NCBI GenBank assembly: GCA_015039365.1
Contig: WION01000003.1
Coordinates: forward strand, 124,001 to 188,000
Reading direction: 5' to 3'
From: Amanita rubescens
Lineage: Eukaryota > Basidiomycota > Agaricomycetes > Agaricales > Amanitaceae
Length of the DNA: 64,000 nucleotides
Part shown: one piece after another, positions 50,445-62,245 of the stretch
How positions within the stretch are numbered: the first letter of the stretch is position 1
Layout of the letters: every line of letters begins with the position of its first letter
Program-made: the position numbers and the translations under genes
The notes under the pieces: generated by a model
Database searches by the model: none
What the model saw: the letters and a program-made list of their open reading frames with translations, nothing else
What the model was told of the DNA's origin: nothing

Positions 50445-50885
50445 TTACTGGGTCGACATGAAATTTCTCTCCTTTATCTTCCTCTTGTTCTCCTGTCTCC
50501 TTTTCACTCTTTCTGCTTTCCCGCCCGGCCCATCATCTGGGCGCAATTTTGGTTCCAATATGGTCCATAACCACTCCGGATACTGGTCATCTGGGAGCGA
50601 AACCACCGGGGGCTTGTCCTTCAAGTAACTCAAGCCAGGCAAAATGGTATCAGCCGGACATGAAGACTGGGGTATCGTTGCTGAACCTATACTGATCTGT
50701 TTGTGACAGCGAAACTTGTCATTAGGCAGAAACGTACTGGCTGGGGATGAACTCTTTGTCGCCTTTTCAGGAGTCTGTGGAGGTTGTGCGCCAGCGCTCT
50801 GCGTCGCGGTTTTGGTTGCGTATGCTCGACACTGAGAGCAGACCGCGAAACGTGTTGACGGTCTTAAAATTCTGAAAAAGGACAT
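50445..50885 (-). CDS. MRPL37: Mitochondrial large ribosomal subunit protein mL54 (MRPL37-type)
   Basis: A single open frame encodes 146 residues. The N-terminus (MSFFRILRPSTRFAVCSQCRAYATKT) is a mitochondrial presequence, shown here in part: basic, with no acidic residue. The conserved block SSCPADTILPGLSYLK then PPVVSLPDDQYPEWLW and a basic C-terminus (KRRQENKRKIKERNF) match the mL54/L37 family. The protein is a small subunit of the mitoribosome large particle. It is divergent from ORC3 with only 76 bp between the start codons. Confidence 0.85.
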   Translation of the reverse strand: MSFFRILRPSTRFAVCSQCRAYATKTATQSAGAQPPQTPEKATKSSSPASTFLPNDKFRCHKQISIGSATIPQSSCPADTILPGLSYLKDKPPVVSLPDDQYPEWLWTILEPKLRPDDGPGGKAERVKRRQENKRKIKERNFMSTQ

Positions 50886-50961
50886 CGAGCGTCATGATGT
50901 GACGAAACGTGACAGGCATAGAGCGCCGCGTAAACATGGCAAAATAGAACTGCACGCGTCC
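50886..50961. promoter_or_regulatory. Very short bidirectional promoter, mL54 / ORC3
   Basis: The two coding regions start 76 bp apart on opposite strands, so the 5' untranslated regions and promoters overlap. Part of the ORC3 control region may lie in its first intron (50974-51028). Confidence 0.5.
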
Positions 50962-53572
50962 ATGGACAACTCGGTGCGTCGCTATTGTTATACACGATGC
51001 GCTGACTCTAATTATTCAGTATCAATAGTCAATTCTATGCATTCCTTTCAATGAGGAAGCAGACGACTCGGATGATAACTACATGCGGTTATTGACACAA
51101 GATTACGAAACGCTAGATGAAGTCCGTCTACGTCTGGATGCCTATCATAAATCATGGCACAAATGTCTGCACAGGCTCCTGGTATGTCTATCTTTTACTT
51201 ATCAATTTTGCGCAAGCTAAGAGAATTAGTCATCCATTCGCTCCCAACACGAACCCATCGTCCATGACGTCGTGTGCCACATTCAAAACTCATACGAAGA
51301 GAAAGCGATTCAAACACCTTATGACGAACTTCCTGTCATTTGTATACAAAGTATGAGGTTAGCGATCATCGACATGTCGATTAAAAAATACCCTACTCAG
51401 GTTCGTTGTCTGGAACATCCATTCTAGACGACATCTGCTCTTCCCTTGATGAAAACGAGGATACACTCGTTCCTCTGGTTCTTCAAGTCCATCTGTATGC
51501 ATCGGATTGCCCGAGTGTTATGGTAGGAATGAAGACTATAATAACTAGTCTGACAGAGCGGGTGGACGTGTTGGAACCTGGTAAGAGATATGCAAGCTTC
51601 ATTTGTCCGAGACTTTTAAAAACAGAAATGCAGTTAAACGCAAGCCGTCCACTTCGGTGGCAAACTTCGACATTGCAATGCTAGTCGCGTGGTATACCGC
51701 TCTTTGTAATACATCAAGTACGTGTCCGGCCTCTTTCTTTCGAGTATCAGTTAAATAAGGTGACAGAAAATGCTGCAAAACCCTTGATAGCTATTGTAAT
51801 GCGCGATTTCGAACAATTCGACCCGTCGATCATGCAAGATATTTTTTACTTATTCAGGTACGACCCGTCTTCCTGGCATCAATGACTGCGCTGAACTTGA
51901 CGACAGCCAACAAGTGTCAAAATTACGTTCTGTATTTATACTATCGCTTTCATCCCCAGTTTCTCCATCTTTCTTTCACCTAGCGTATCCAAGATCGACG
52001 CTATCACTGCTATGCATGGATACCTTTGTGGCACCGTCAGGATTATACGTCCTCGAAAAGGCCTTCCAACAGGTAAGGCGCTTCCGGTAATCTATGCCAC
52101 ATCCTGACGATTTGTTAGACATTCTTTGACGTTGAATTTAGTCCTGATATCACGCTTGGGCCAACGGCATTAGAACAAATCTTTCATTACATCAAGCGAA
52201 ACAATATCTCGCTAGACGCGTTTCTGACGAGCATACAGGCAAGTCCTGCTGAAAATCAGGGTTTTACCGTACTGATCTTTTCTAGTTGATTCACCTCCGG
52301 CATTTTATGTTAAACCCTCTTTCACTCTTGGTTCACCAAACGCCGCCCATCGCATCTTTTAGCTCTTCTTTATGCGACAAAGTCCGCAACCGTCTCCCAC
52401 TCATACCTAACAAAGATGGACGAAAGTCCCCTACCAAAAGACGGTCCCAGAAGGCGACAGACATGACTGTTATCTCTTCTATCATTGATCAAACTCGAGA
52501 GGAGTTCTCAAGCCAGTCTCTCCGGATGCGCCTTGGATTCGGTCTAGTCAGACTAGTTTACGATGTCATACAAGGGCAAGACTTTGGTGACAGGAGAGCT
52601 CCTCCCAAATTCGGGTTGTTGGATATGATGCTGGACGCGTTAGGTGGAAGCTTATACAAGTACGCGCAACGTCTTGGACAGTACATTAGGTATGGTTGCA
52701 TGTTTGACATCTAATGAGTTGACGTTCAATCTCTCCCAAGGCACTTGGATGAATGCCAGCTGACGGCGCTGTTAGACCAGCTGCATGAGTTATTTGAACA
52801 CCCTCCCCTGCTAAAGGATCAGAAGAAAGCTCGACAGGAAGTCTCAAATTTTCTATCGCTTGTTGTTGACAAGGAAAAGCCGCTGGAGCAGATTGCTCGC
52901 GATGTATGCGAGTGGATGGAAGAGTATCTCGAGTGCGTCTCAACAAGCTCATTTGAAAAGTTTGATAAGACCTAATTTCTGACTACAGACGTCTGACGAA
53001 TCATCTTGACGAGTTGCCCTTCTGGGAAATTTGGTACACTGGAAATGCTCCGTTCCCTTCCGAGGTCAGCCGATTATAACCTTTCAATTCCTAAAGTCAC
53101 TTACTTTGAGTCCCAGTTCCTCAATCCCTCTATAAGAGCCACTATCTTATCGGGTCTTCTAAGACCGCACGATTACTACCTGTATCCCAATGCTACTGCT
53201 CAAGACAAGGCTCACGAAATTTGGGAGCTTCCTGACATCAGTATCTTGTTTACACGGTACACGGAGAGCGGGAAGATGATCAACGTATACGACTGGTTCG
53301 AGTCATTCCAGCTTGCCTTGGAGAGGCAAAGGGAGCATTTGAAGGAGCAAGATAATGGTAAAAAGAGGAAGTCTTTATCACCGAAGAAGCGAGGAAAAGG
53401 CAAGGCAGCGGTTGAACAACCGGAAGATGAACAGGACGAAGAGCAATGGAGGTTGGAAGTGCAAGCGAGGTTCATTCGCGCCTTGCATGAACTGGATTAT
53501 CTTGGCTTCATCAAGCACACTGGGAGAAAGGCAGATCACGTCCTACGTACTGTTTTCGACGTGGGTGATTGA
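50962..53572 (+). CDS. ORC3: Origin recognition complex subunit 3
   Basis: Twelve exons (50962-50973, 51029-51181, 51230-51350, 51401-51580, 51634-51717, 51767-51857, 51907-52072, 52119-52238, 52286-52689, 52741-52932, 52989-53064, 53117-53572) join to 684 residues. The order of blocks fits ORC3: an acidic N-terminus, an AAA-like region without a Walker A (KPLIAIVMRDFEQFDP, VFILSLSSPVSPSFF), TFFDVEFSPDITLGP with LDAFLTSIQLIHLRHF, long helices, and the C-terminal winged helix (ARFIRALHELDYLGFIKHTG, ending VLRTVFDVGD). ORC3 is part of the hexamer that marks replication origins and loads MCM. The first coding exon is only 12 nt and is inferred from frame and splice sites. The intron after exon 8 begins with GC. 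A basic Lys-rich insertion lies in the last exon. Confidence 0.88.
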
Positions 53573-53668
53573 GTTTCTGTTGATCGGTCCACGATAGATA
53601 CGTAGATAACATGTACTCGGATACAAGTGCACACTATACATACTTAGTTGATTACACGATCAAACCGC

Positions 53669-54964
53669 CTATACCAGAGCCGGTAAACTGCTCTGCCTCA
53701 TAGTCCTCCCCGTCACACCTAACATCGACAACCGCTCCGAAGCAGGTCTGGCCAGCCCAACCCTATCATCGTCTTCCATTCCACGATCCAAACACTGCAG
53801 AGGAACCATTCCTCTCTCGCCTCTCGCACTCTCACATAGACCCCATCCATCATCGTATTCTGCAAGGACTCTCATAGCATCCCCAACTCGGATCCTCAGC
53901 TCGTCTGGTAACCTTGGCTCGTAGATGCACCGCACCACGCCGACGTTCGTCAACGCGCCATAGGTGGCACCAATAGTAGGCGGCGCAGAGTTCGTTTGAA
54001 CCATAAGCGAGCTGGTGGTGCTGTCTGCACTAGAGGTAGTCACGGCCGAAAGTCGGTGGCTGGCACCGAAGTAGTTTGAGCTAGAACCCGAGTCGAGACC
54101 AGCAGACTCGAGTCCGGGAACGGACAGCAACGACAAAGGAGGGGGTTTAACGCGCGGAATTTTCAAGTTGGTCCGCGGGGCGGGAATCGCTGCAACCGAG
54201 TTGGTGCCGCCAATACCAGCGGCGACACCTGGATTGCTTGCGGCTGCAACTATCCCGTCCTCTATGGGTCTGTCGGTTAATACCGTCCTTGTGGTTGATA
54301 CCATGAAAGGTTTAGACACCCATGTCTTCCTCTTCATGCTCCTTCTCCTTATCGATCGAGCCCTGAACGCTAGCACACCGACTGCCAGGGCGAAGAACAA
54401 TACACCAAACACGATTCCTGCGATGGCCGCGCCAGGTAAAGACTTGGATTCAGTACCGCCAGCGGTATCGGCTGCTGCAGAGGATTGTACTTGAACGGAA
54501 GGCCGGGGCAGCCGAGAGGATGCTGATGACATGGTAGATGCTGAATGGGTAGAAACCAATGTTGGAGCAGGTTTGGAGCTCGACGTCGTCAAGGACGTGT
54601 CACCGTACGTGTTACCAGACACAGGGGGTGGTAACGTGGTGCTTACGGACTGCGCCGTAGCCGTGTCAGCCGCCGTGGTCATCGACATAGTCAAGCCATC
54701 GATGACGGAGGTCGACTCCACGATTATCTGCGTATCAGTCGATAAAGGATTGCCCCCTACACCCGGATCATCACCAATAGAATTTCCCAAACCAATGCCT
54801 GCGGATCCACCGATGACTGGGAGGTTGTACGACATCAGTTTGTCGAGGTTCAAACGAGGGAAGAGTTCCATTCTGTTTGCAGTTGACAAGTGCCTCCGTC
54901 TACCGAGGGTCGTTTCAACGTTGAGTGGTAACAGTCCACCCCGGGAAAAGAGATTAATGTACAT
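53669..54964 (-). CDS. Single-pass membrane protein with C-terminal SH3 domain, second gene
   Basis: A single exon encodes 431 residues. A Ser/Thr-rich, probably O-glycosylated, ectodomain of about 175 residues precedes one membrane helix (AAIAGIVFGVLFFALAVGVL), followed by an RRRSMKRK patch. A disordered cytoplasmic region with PPPLSLLSVPG leads to an SH3 domain at about residues 345-400 (RCIYEPRLPDELRIRVGD, YDDGWGLCE, GMVPLQCL). The design is the same as the gene at 15940-17271 but sequence outside SH3 is not evidently alike. A role in surface sensing or cell fusion, as for Fus1, is only an analogy. The N-terminus is not a convincing signal peptide, so an upstream exon may exist in the 0.8 kb before it. 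Confidence 0.75.
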   Translation of the reverse strand: MYINLFSRGGLLPLNVETTLGRRRHLSTANRMELFPRLNLDKLMSYNLPVIGGSAGIGLGNSIGDDPGVGGNPLSTDTQIIVESTSVIDGLTMSMTTAADTATAQSVSTTLPPPVSGNTYGDTSLTTSSSKPAPTLVSTHSASTMSSASSRLPRPSVQVQSSAAADTAGGTESKSLPGAAIAGIVFGVLFFALAVGVLAFRARSIRRRSMKRKTWVSKPFMVSTTRTVLTDRPIEDGIVAAASNPGVAAGIGGTNSVAAIPAPRTNLKIPRVKPPPLSLLSVPGLESAGLDSGSSSNYFGASHRLSAVTTSSADSTTSSLMVQTNSAPPTIGATYGALTNVGVVRCIYEPRLPDELRIRVGDAMRVLAEYDDGWGLCESARGERGMVPLQCLDRGMEDDDRVGLARPASERLSMLGVTGRTMRQSSLPALV

Positions 54965-55766
54965 GGTCGACCCTGCTTAAAGTTGCAATGGCCGCTGTTT
55001 GGGTGGGGTTGACAAGCTCCAGGCTTCACGTCAAGTAAAGTCTAGCGAGGAATGAGCTTAAACATTAGTGAGACTCAGTGGCGACGTACCAAAATAACGT
55101 TGCTATGATTAACAATAGGCTGCAATTACCAGACGCACCAACCAACGATGACAGCGATACTGCACAGAAGTAGAAACAAGCTTTGGGTTTGAGATAAGAA
55201 TAAGCCGAGGCCGGGCTCGAAGACAACAAGAATAGCAATCAGAAAGAAGAACGCGCTTCTGCTGCTCTAATGGTTAAACAATAGCGTCGAGCCTAAGATT
55301 GAGCTTGAAGAAACCGAAGAGGCTTGACGAAGAAATGAAGGACAGAGTCAGAATGAAAGAAGGGAGGGAGTTGGTACAGAAAGAATGAAGAAGGCGCGTG
55401 GTGGGCGTGCCCGTGAGTGCAGGGAGCTGCGTGTGCCTCCGCGATGATAGGGATCTGAAAAGGTTAGACTAGCAACGGAAAGTTGGAAAAAATAGGCTTT
55501 TGCAGTGCAGTTATAAGTAGAACCAACCTTAGCGTCTCAACTTTTCATAGACGAGGACTGCGCCCAGGCACGAAGCGGTCCTACGATTCTCCTGATCCTT
55601 TGGCCAGGCAGCGGCGGCGTCGGTAGAACCTGGCGGAAGTTTGCACGACGACAGTGCAACGGGTGTCGCGTTGGTGACCGATCCAATTCAGAACAAAGTG
55701 CATGGTGGTAAGAACACACGATTCATCACATTACACTGTACTATTTTACTATTCGATATTCAATAT
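54965..55766. other. Intergenic, promoter side of the SH3 gene
   Basis: It holds purine-rich runs (GAAGAAAG-type) around 55270-55400 that would be pyrimidine-rich on the strand of the SH3 gene, typical of fungal promoters and 5' leaders. I saw no other gene. Confidence 0.35.
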
Positions 55767-57097
55767 TCAATGCTGCTCTTCAAGTCCACCCTTGTCTCCA
55801 TTTTCGGGATGTTTCTTGTGAACGCGGACAAAGTGATCCGCCTCTGGTCCCGCGGGTACAGCCTCAACCGGTCCCAGAACATCACCAGATTGAGGGGGCA
55901 TCAACTCCCTTCGTTGCTCTCTTAATTCTTCAAGACGATGGGTGAGCGAGCCATGACCTGCAACTGGACCAAAGAATGACGTCCCCGCAAGCGATCCGAT
56001 AATACTTGCAAACCAAGTGCGTCAAACTAACTATGACCAGAGGAGTAAAAAAACACTCACCAACTTCCAACCAGAAGGGACAGATAGAAACGATATTGCG
56101 AATACCACTTCGGCGCTACAAAATCAGACGACAATAAAAAAAGATTCGTGGAGGGTCAGCTTATTGTTTTCAATTTTTGACATGTGATGATGTGACGCTC
56201 ACTCCATCCGGCCATTGTAGCTTTCGCATCAGCCAGCCACAATCCCGTGAAGCCTAACCACTGAACAATGAGGGCAGTGATAGGTCCCATAACCAAGGTT
56301 GGCCATGCGATTAACATCGGTGCCGCGCCAAGAGCAAGTCTTCTGTACCCCTTCTGGCCATCGTATGCTGCAATCTCCATTCCCCAATGCATCGCCCCTG
56401 AGCAGGGTAAGAACAATATTCCGTCGCGGAGCAAGCGAATTAACTGACCCAGAAAAGAAAGCATTACGGCGCCATAGGTAACCTGAAATTCGAGCGCTCT
56501 GTCAAATACAGCTAGAGCGGCGACAGGATCCATGTAAGAGACTACGCCACTAGCGGCAAGACCAGCCGCGTAGGCCGTATACACCGTAGTGGCTGATGCC
56601 GCGACGTATGGGATCCCACCTGGCCATCAACGGATAATCAGGTCAATCAATCCTTATTGTTTTCGACAAACCCTGCGAATGTCACACACACACCTGCGAG
56701 TCCTAGAACCATCATAGGCATCGGCACGTCGTACAGGACCTGTCGCGTTATGCCAAGCTACGATAGCAACAGATATTTTAAACATGACCCTTTAATGGGA
56801 CGGACGACGCACGAAAGATTCGGACTCTGTGGGACCGACGGAGTTTTGAGTGACATTACATGCAGCGATAACTTTAGCCAGATCCGCCGCAGAATTCCCG
56901 ACTTCTTCTTTGATATTCGTTGCGGCGTGTTCAAGTGACTGGCTACCGGGCTTTCCAGACACGGAGCTAGCCACAGGGCGGGCAAGTGTGAACCTTAATG
57001 GCATCCTTGTCACCATTGGCTTGCCCAAGTTCCGCATCCCCATCCTATTCGTTCTCAGCGCTATGTTGCGTATAAGCGGGCGACCCAGAAAGTTCAT
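55767..57097 (-). CDS. DUF3429 mitochondrial inner-membrane protein (TMEM69-like)
   Basis: Six exons (56813-57097, 56694-56757, 56449-56619, 56203-56397, 56061-56115, 55767-56004) give 335 residues. The N-terminus is long, basic and Arg-rich (MNFLGRPLIRNIALRTNRMG), a good mitochondrial presequence. The DUF3429 core follows: VFDRALEFQVTYGAVMLSFLG, GAMHWGMEIAAYDG, GAAPMLIAWPTLVMGP, ALIVQWLGFTGLWLADAKAT, GWTPKWYSQYRFYLS and a last helix. Five or so membrane helices are expected. The family is conserved from fungi to animals, with no settled function. The C-terminal tail is hydrophilic and reads LTHRLEELREQRRELMPPQ. Confidence 0.85.
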
Positions 57098-57453
57098 TTT
57101 CAGAAGTTAAGGAGCCATTGGAGAGACCGTCACTCGGATATACACCAGATTTTATGACGTCATTTAACGACGTCACATTTATTATGCGGTACTCCGTAAT
57201 AGTTTATCTACAACGCAATGTACAATGCAGTCAGTTCTTTTTACACATAGTATATAATTACCAGCATTACGCGGTCAGAGGAACATGTAGCGTGTCGACG
57301 CTAAAAGGATGAGGAAAAAACTGGGAAAAGGAGGGACTCGAAATGTGGTCGAAGTCAATATACGAAAGGATGGACCGAATCATAGTCGAAATGATAACCT
57401 CGAAATGACAGACTTTACTGAATTCTGCTTGGAACGAGCGAATTTAAGTTACT

Positions 57454-59145
57454 CTAGTTCGTTGCGCTCGCTGGGAACAAAGGTTCCACTTTGGAAATAA
57501 GTTTAACGGTGCGGTGCTTGATGACGTTTTGGCCGTCGCGGCCGAAGTAGCGGTGTGTCCGGAAGCTCCAGTACAACGACCTATCATTGATCAGGACGGG
57601 AACTCGCACGTTTGGAGAAAAAAAGCTTACCCGACACACCAGTCGCGTAGTCCGCTCAAGTATTTCTGGACCATATCATCGACCTCAGGGCCCCATGATG
57701 GGAGCCTCTTCTCATCTTCCATGAATTTCTCCAACGTCTGCTTCCACATGTCACCAGCATAATCAATAGCGCTCTGCAAGGTGTGACCGTGGTAGTGTAT
57801 CAAGACGTGGACCAAGTTTTGGTAACCGTCGCCACGGGCTTGTTCGATGTTGTAAGAATAGATGTCCTGCGGCTCGGATCAGAACTTGGACTAGCAACGC
57901 AAACAATAATCTTCTTACATTTGACCAGCTAACCATATCGTTGGCGGCCTGTCCCATGGCTTCAATGATGGGATGTTCAGCAACATAATCGGGTAGATCG
58001 ATGTCATGGATATATCTGGAGATTGCCCCTTTAGGGATGGGAAAATCAAAAATGCAGTGATACGCACTCAATTAGAGCCCAACATGGCTTGCAAGCTAAA
58101 ACAAAAAGACCGGCGTTAAGATGCTAGCCGAAAAACAAAAGAAATGTCAACGCACCAGATGTATCTCTGCGGCAGTCGATGTAGGACTCTAAATCCGGGA
58201 CGGCGTTAGCAGCACGTGTCTTGGCTTGGATACTGAGAGATTCATGGAATTCCTGCGTGGTTTCGATGAACCGTTTCTGAACACCCGGGCCTGCGTGCCG
58301 TATGCAACGGGTCCAGATACTGCGAGCGCCACATGAGTTATCTTCGTCAACGTGATGAAACAATAATACGTACTCTCTGGTCAGTTTCCCAGGGTTCGAT
58401 TCTACTTCTGGTTGACCCTTCGTGGGCTTGTAGGATTCCGGGAACCACAGGGCGTTCATAACGACATTGCCCAACTCATCCGCCTCGCGTATTAACATGC
58501 CGTCGCTGATATTATCACTAATGGAAAGGCACGCCGATCACGCGTGTTAGCGCTTCTAATGCGTAGCTCGAGATATTTCACTTACAGGTGAAACAAGTAA
58601 TTTATGTAATCGGCAATAACGCGTAGTCGGTCTGTCGGACCCGTCGTGTAGCTGTAGCCCGCGAGCACGCCTCCCTGGAGACCATACATGGCATCGCGTT
58701 GCCTCAGGTTGAGGCGAGGGCAGCCAGTGTCAAGCCATTCCGCAGATTCTTTAGCTACTTTGTCGGCGTCAGGGTGGCAGCGAAGAGGAAACTTGCAGAG
58801 TCCGACGAGGTCCGGAAGGAGGAAAGTGGTGTCCGCTACTTCAGATTTCTCAGAGACGGCTACGTCTTTCTTCTCGTCAGACGTTTGCGAAACGACCTGG
58901 GAGGCAGCGTTAGTCAAGGATTCGAACGAAAACTAAGCATATATGCTCACCCCAATCTTCTCTGGCTTCTCATAGGGGCGTCCGATGAGGCAGAGCTAAG
59001 GTATGCGTGAATAAACGTTGAAACCGTGTCGTAAAGAGAAAATCACCTGTAAAAGCCTGGTAATCCAGGAGAGATGCAAAAAGAGGATGGATTGTCTGAA
59101 GACGTCGACGATTTTTCTGAACATGGGAAGATGCATGAGGTCCAT
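57454..59145 (-). CDS. Terpene synthase (class I, sesquiterpene-synthase-like)
   Basis: Exons 58586-58932, 58156-58517, 58068-58095, 57919-58015, 57631-57866 and 57454-57580 form 399 codons in frame. A proposed first exon (59047-59145) would give 431 residues in all. Family blocks: FLLPDLVGLCKFPLRCHPD; INYLFHLDNISDGM with the metal-binding Asp motif as DNISD rather than DDxxD; RRDTSACKPCWALIE; and the second metal site NDMVSWSNDIYSYNIEQARGD (NSE motif) with HHYHG-type helix and WSFRTHRYFG near the end. Such enzymes cyclise farnesyl diphosphate in the cytosol. The product cannot be predicted. No P450 or other tailoring gene is recognisable beside it. The first exon is weak: the 5' end rests only on a splice-compatible frame. 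Exon 4 in coding order is only 28 nt. Confidence 0.85.
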
Positions 59146-60795
59146 TGCGTTTGCAGGAAGGAGTGTGCGGGTCAATGCTGGTAGAGCGGTCGTAGACAGG
59201 GCCTTTAATACGCGCCCGTTTGTGTACGAGAAAAACAAACGGCCACGGCCACGGATGGACAATAAAAAGATGCTCCATCGCGTGCCGAAACCAACCGGAG
59301 ACGGAATGCGCCCCCCTAAGGAAACGGAGATGAACACATCAGCATGAAAACAATAAAAGTTTGGACTGTTCTCACATATCCCCATGCATTTGCAATGTAA
59401 TCGCCGGTAGACTATCCTCAATATTGCATGTATTTGTCTTCTATAGATGCCGACGAGCACTCGGAATCATGCGACCTTGGCACTCCACTACTAAGACGAG
59501 TCAAACTCTTAGCACATGCACCCCTGGACAAAGCGTACCTTCACGCCAAAAAAATAACGTCAATCATCCCATGCTTGCATCGCCCGCGGGGACTTTCCGT
59601 TGGAAATGGGTTCGGTTCAGATTGGATTGGACCACGATCCGCCTTCGAAACGCGCTGATCAGCAACTCTCCGTCATTGCTGCACCTTGAGATAGAGGATC
59701 ATGTGATGAACGCGCGCGGCATGTCAAAGGAGTTGTTGATGTTGACATTGCCGAAAGGGCCATAGTCAAATGTCAATTGTTCTGTCCTTTGAAGGTAATT
59801 GGATGGCGTGATGAATCGATGACCGACGAGGTTGACGATTGGAAAAAAATTCCCAGGAACAAATCAATGGCCATAGATAGCAATGTAACCCAGTTTGGTC
59901 TAGCACCAAGGTAACACTGGCAGGATCACCACACAACGCTTGCATGATCAGCTGGCGGGTGCAACTCTAATCCAGTTGAGTGCGGAGGATTCATCTCTAG
60001 CCAAACTGATTCATGAGCCTCATTTTTGGCGTTCGATATGAGCCCCTCGAGCTGTCCGGATTTCCGGACTTTAAATAGAAAGTGTTTCGCCTCGTGAGTG
60101 AAACATGGAGGCAGTCGGGATGCTCAAATTGATGCATACATGCGACAACGGACATTCGAATACCATGTACTTACACGAGAAAAACGCAGTGAAAATTTTT
60201 CACCCGTGAGGACACGCTAGAGAACAAGCGCGATATGAAAGGTTATTATTGTTCTTGAAATCCATATGGATCAATCAGCTCGTCGAGACTCTGCAGTGCA
60301 AGATCTCCAGGTAGACTTACCCGTACGTACATTGAATGTACTGCAACTGGATTAGGCCAGCCGGGTACCATGGTTAATTGCCCTAGGGCCATGGTCGGAG
60401 GCCGCTGTCGTTAGCCGAAATGAGCAAAGACAATTGTGACATATCATGCGGTTCCTAAGGCCCATGATTAATGTTCACAATGTAGTCGAAGCTGGCGCCA
60501 CGACGTCATTTACCCCCAGAATTTTGAAAGGGTTGTAGTGATGGACGAGATTAGACTAGCGTTAGTTGAACAATTGTCAAAGCCAGGCCTTGTTCCGCGT
60601 TGACCGATGGGCGTCTAGGCCTATTCTGTTCCTCGCGCGCAGAAATACTGGTTAATCTAGTGAACGACGAGGACGACAGACGCAAAGCGTGAGGCCGGTG
60701 AACTGCCTGGAAGTTTCCAGCACTCCGGTCACGCAGCCCGCCACGCTTCCGCCAGCAGATCACTCAGTCTCCTAAAGTCATCTCACTCAATCAAT
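59146..60795. other. Intergenic, 1.6 kb
   Basis: No supportable gene is visible between the divergent terpene synthase and AHA1 genes. Any promoter of the terpene synthase lies here. I found no repeat or RNA gene. Confidence 0.45.
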
Positions 60796-62245
60796 ATGCC
60801 TGCTGTACCCGCTCCGATGGCCTCCTCAACCGCAAACTGGCACTGGAAAAACAAAAACGTAACCCGCTGGAGCAAAGAATGGTTTGAACGCGAGCTCGTC
60901 ACTTTGTCTGTCACCGACAACAAAGGACAAGTCGTCTCTGTTTCAGACGTCACGGACGTAGTTGGGGATGTCGAGCTCGGCCAGAGAAAATCCAAGTATG
61001 TGTCATCGTGGATTAAGAAATTAGGCTGATGTACAATATGCTAGGCTGATCACCATCTACGACACGAAAATTTCCTTAAAATGGACAGGAACAAACAGCG
61101 AAGGGGCGGAGGTCAAAGGCTCTCTCACAATTCCCGAAGTTTCGCATGAGATCACCCTCGATGGACTCTCCGATTACATCGTACGCACATCTCCACCTGT
61201 TTCATGATCCATCGTTTCACGCCGATTTTTTTTTTTAAATCCTATGCAAGTACAAGTGGTCACTTTCGACCGCTTCAACGCCGGAAGTCGATGCTGTGTT
61301 CGAACTCGCCAAGTCTTATCTACCGGCGGCACTCGAGGCGAAGTTCACGGAATTCCCCAAAGCGTTAATAGAAGCCCATGGTAAAGACTTGACCGTCAGC
61401 ACTGAACCCAGCCGTGCCGCAACGCCGTCCTTGGGCAACAAAGATTCTACAATTCCCGCAACCTCCCTCAAGCAATCAGCCGATGCCTTGAAACAATTCA
61501 AGCCAGTGCCGAAGGATGCCGCCATCAGCACTGTAACCGTCAAAGCCGAGTCAACTTTCCAAGCTTCTGCGGATGATCTATTCTCCCTGTTCACGGACGA
61601 GAAGAGGATCCCAGCCTGGTCCCGCGCTCCTGCACAGGTTATCTATCTCGGTGCTGCACGCGATCACGTAACTGATGTCTTTCTAGTCGATTCCAAAGGC
61701 AGATGCCGAATACTCTCTATTTGACGGGGGTGTTAGGGGGAGATATGTATCACTGACACCAGGCAAGGAGATCATCCAAACTTGGACGTTGAAGTCACCC
61801 ACATGGCCAGAAGGTGGGTTAGGGTCCACGCGTTTACGTTGTATTTTCCGTTGATGACACGCTGCACTCAGGACACTCGGCCACGTTAACTACGAGCCTT
61901 GAACAATCTTCCGACTCGACGAAGGTGGTTTTCTCGATGGATGGTGTTCCTGTGGGCATGAAGGACGAAATCGAACGCAACATCGAAGGATACTAGTAAG
62001 CTTTCCATCATTTTATTGGCTTCTGCATGCACTCACGTCTGCTCAACAGCATTCATGGCTTGAGATCCATCGGGTACGTGCAACTTGTCCCGTTTGATCC
62101 CGTATATACTCCGCCGAAATCCAAACTTCCTGCCGACCAGGGTTGGAGCGGACGATGCGTCATTACTATCGTCATAGCTGGCCTAGTACTGGCAGCTTCG
62201 TTATCAGTACCCTATCTCTCCTCATCTCCCGTCATCTCCAAGTAA
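60796..62245 (+). CDS. AHA1: Activator of Hsp90 ATPase (AHA1) with a C-terminal hydrophobic segment
   Basis: Six exons (60796-60995, 61045-61180, 61251-61637, 61687-61813, 61872-61995, 62050-62245) give 389 residues. The N-terminal domain has NWHWKNKNVTRWSKEWF and GDVELGQRKSKLITIYD. The C-terminal START-like AHSA1 domain has ADDLFSLFTDEKRIPAWSRA, EYSLFDGGVRGRYVSLTPGK, QTWTLKSPTWPEGHSATL and GMKDEIERNIEGYYIHGLRSIGY. Aha1 binds the Hsp90 middle domain and speeds its ATPase. Unusually, after the AHSA1 domain there is a hydrophobic stretch (CVITIVIAGLVLAASLSVPYL) almost at the C-terminus, which would make this a tail-anchored form. It rests on one exon that is otherwise clearly coding. Confidence 0.9.

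Noticed and set aside
50640..50760. Intron inside the mL54 gene between the presequence and SSCPADT
   Set aside because: Candidate GT and AG sites would break the phase; the uninterrupted frame keeps it.
53669..54964. Long plus-strand open frames opposite the SH3 membrane gene (54168-54494, 54531-54980)
   Set aside because: They mirror the Ser/Thr- and Pro-rich codons of the minus-strand gene and have no domain or splice partner.
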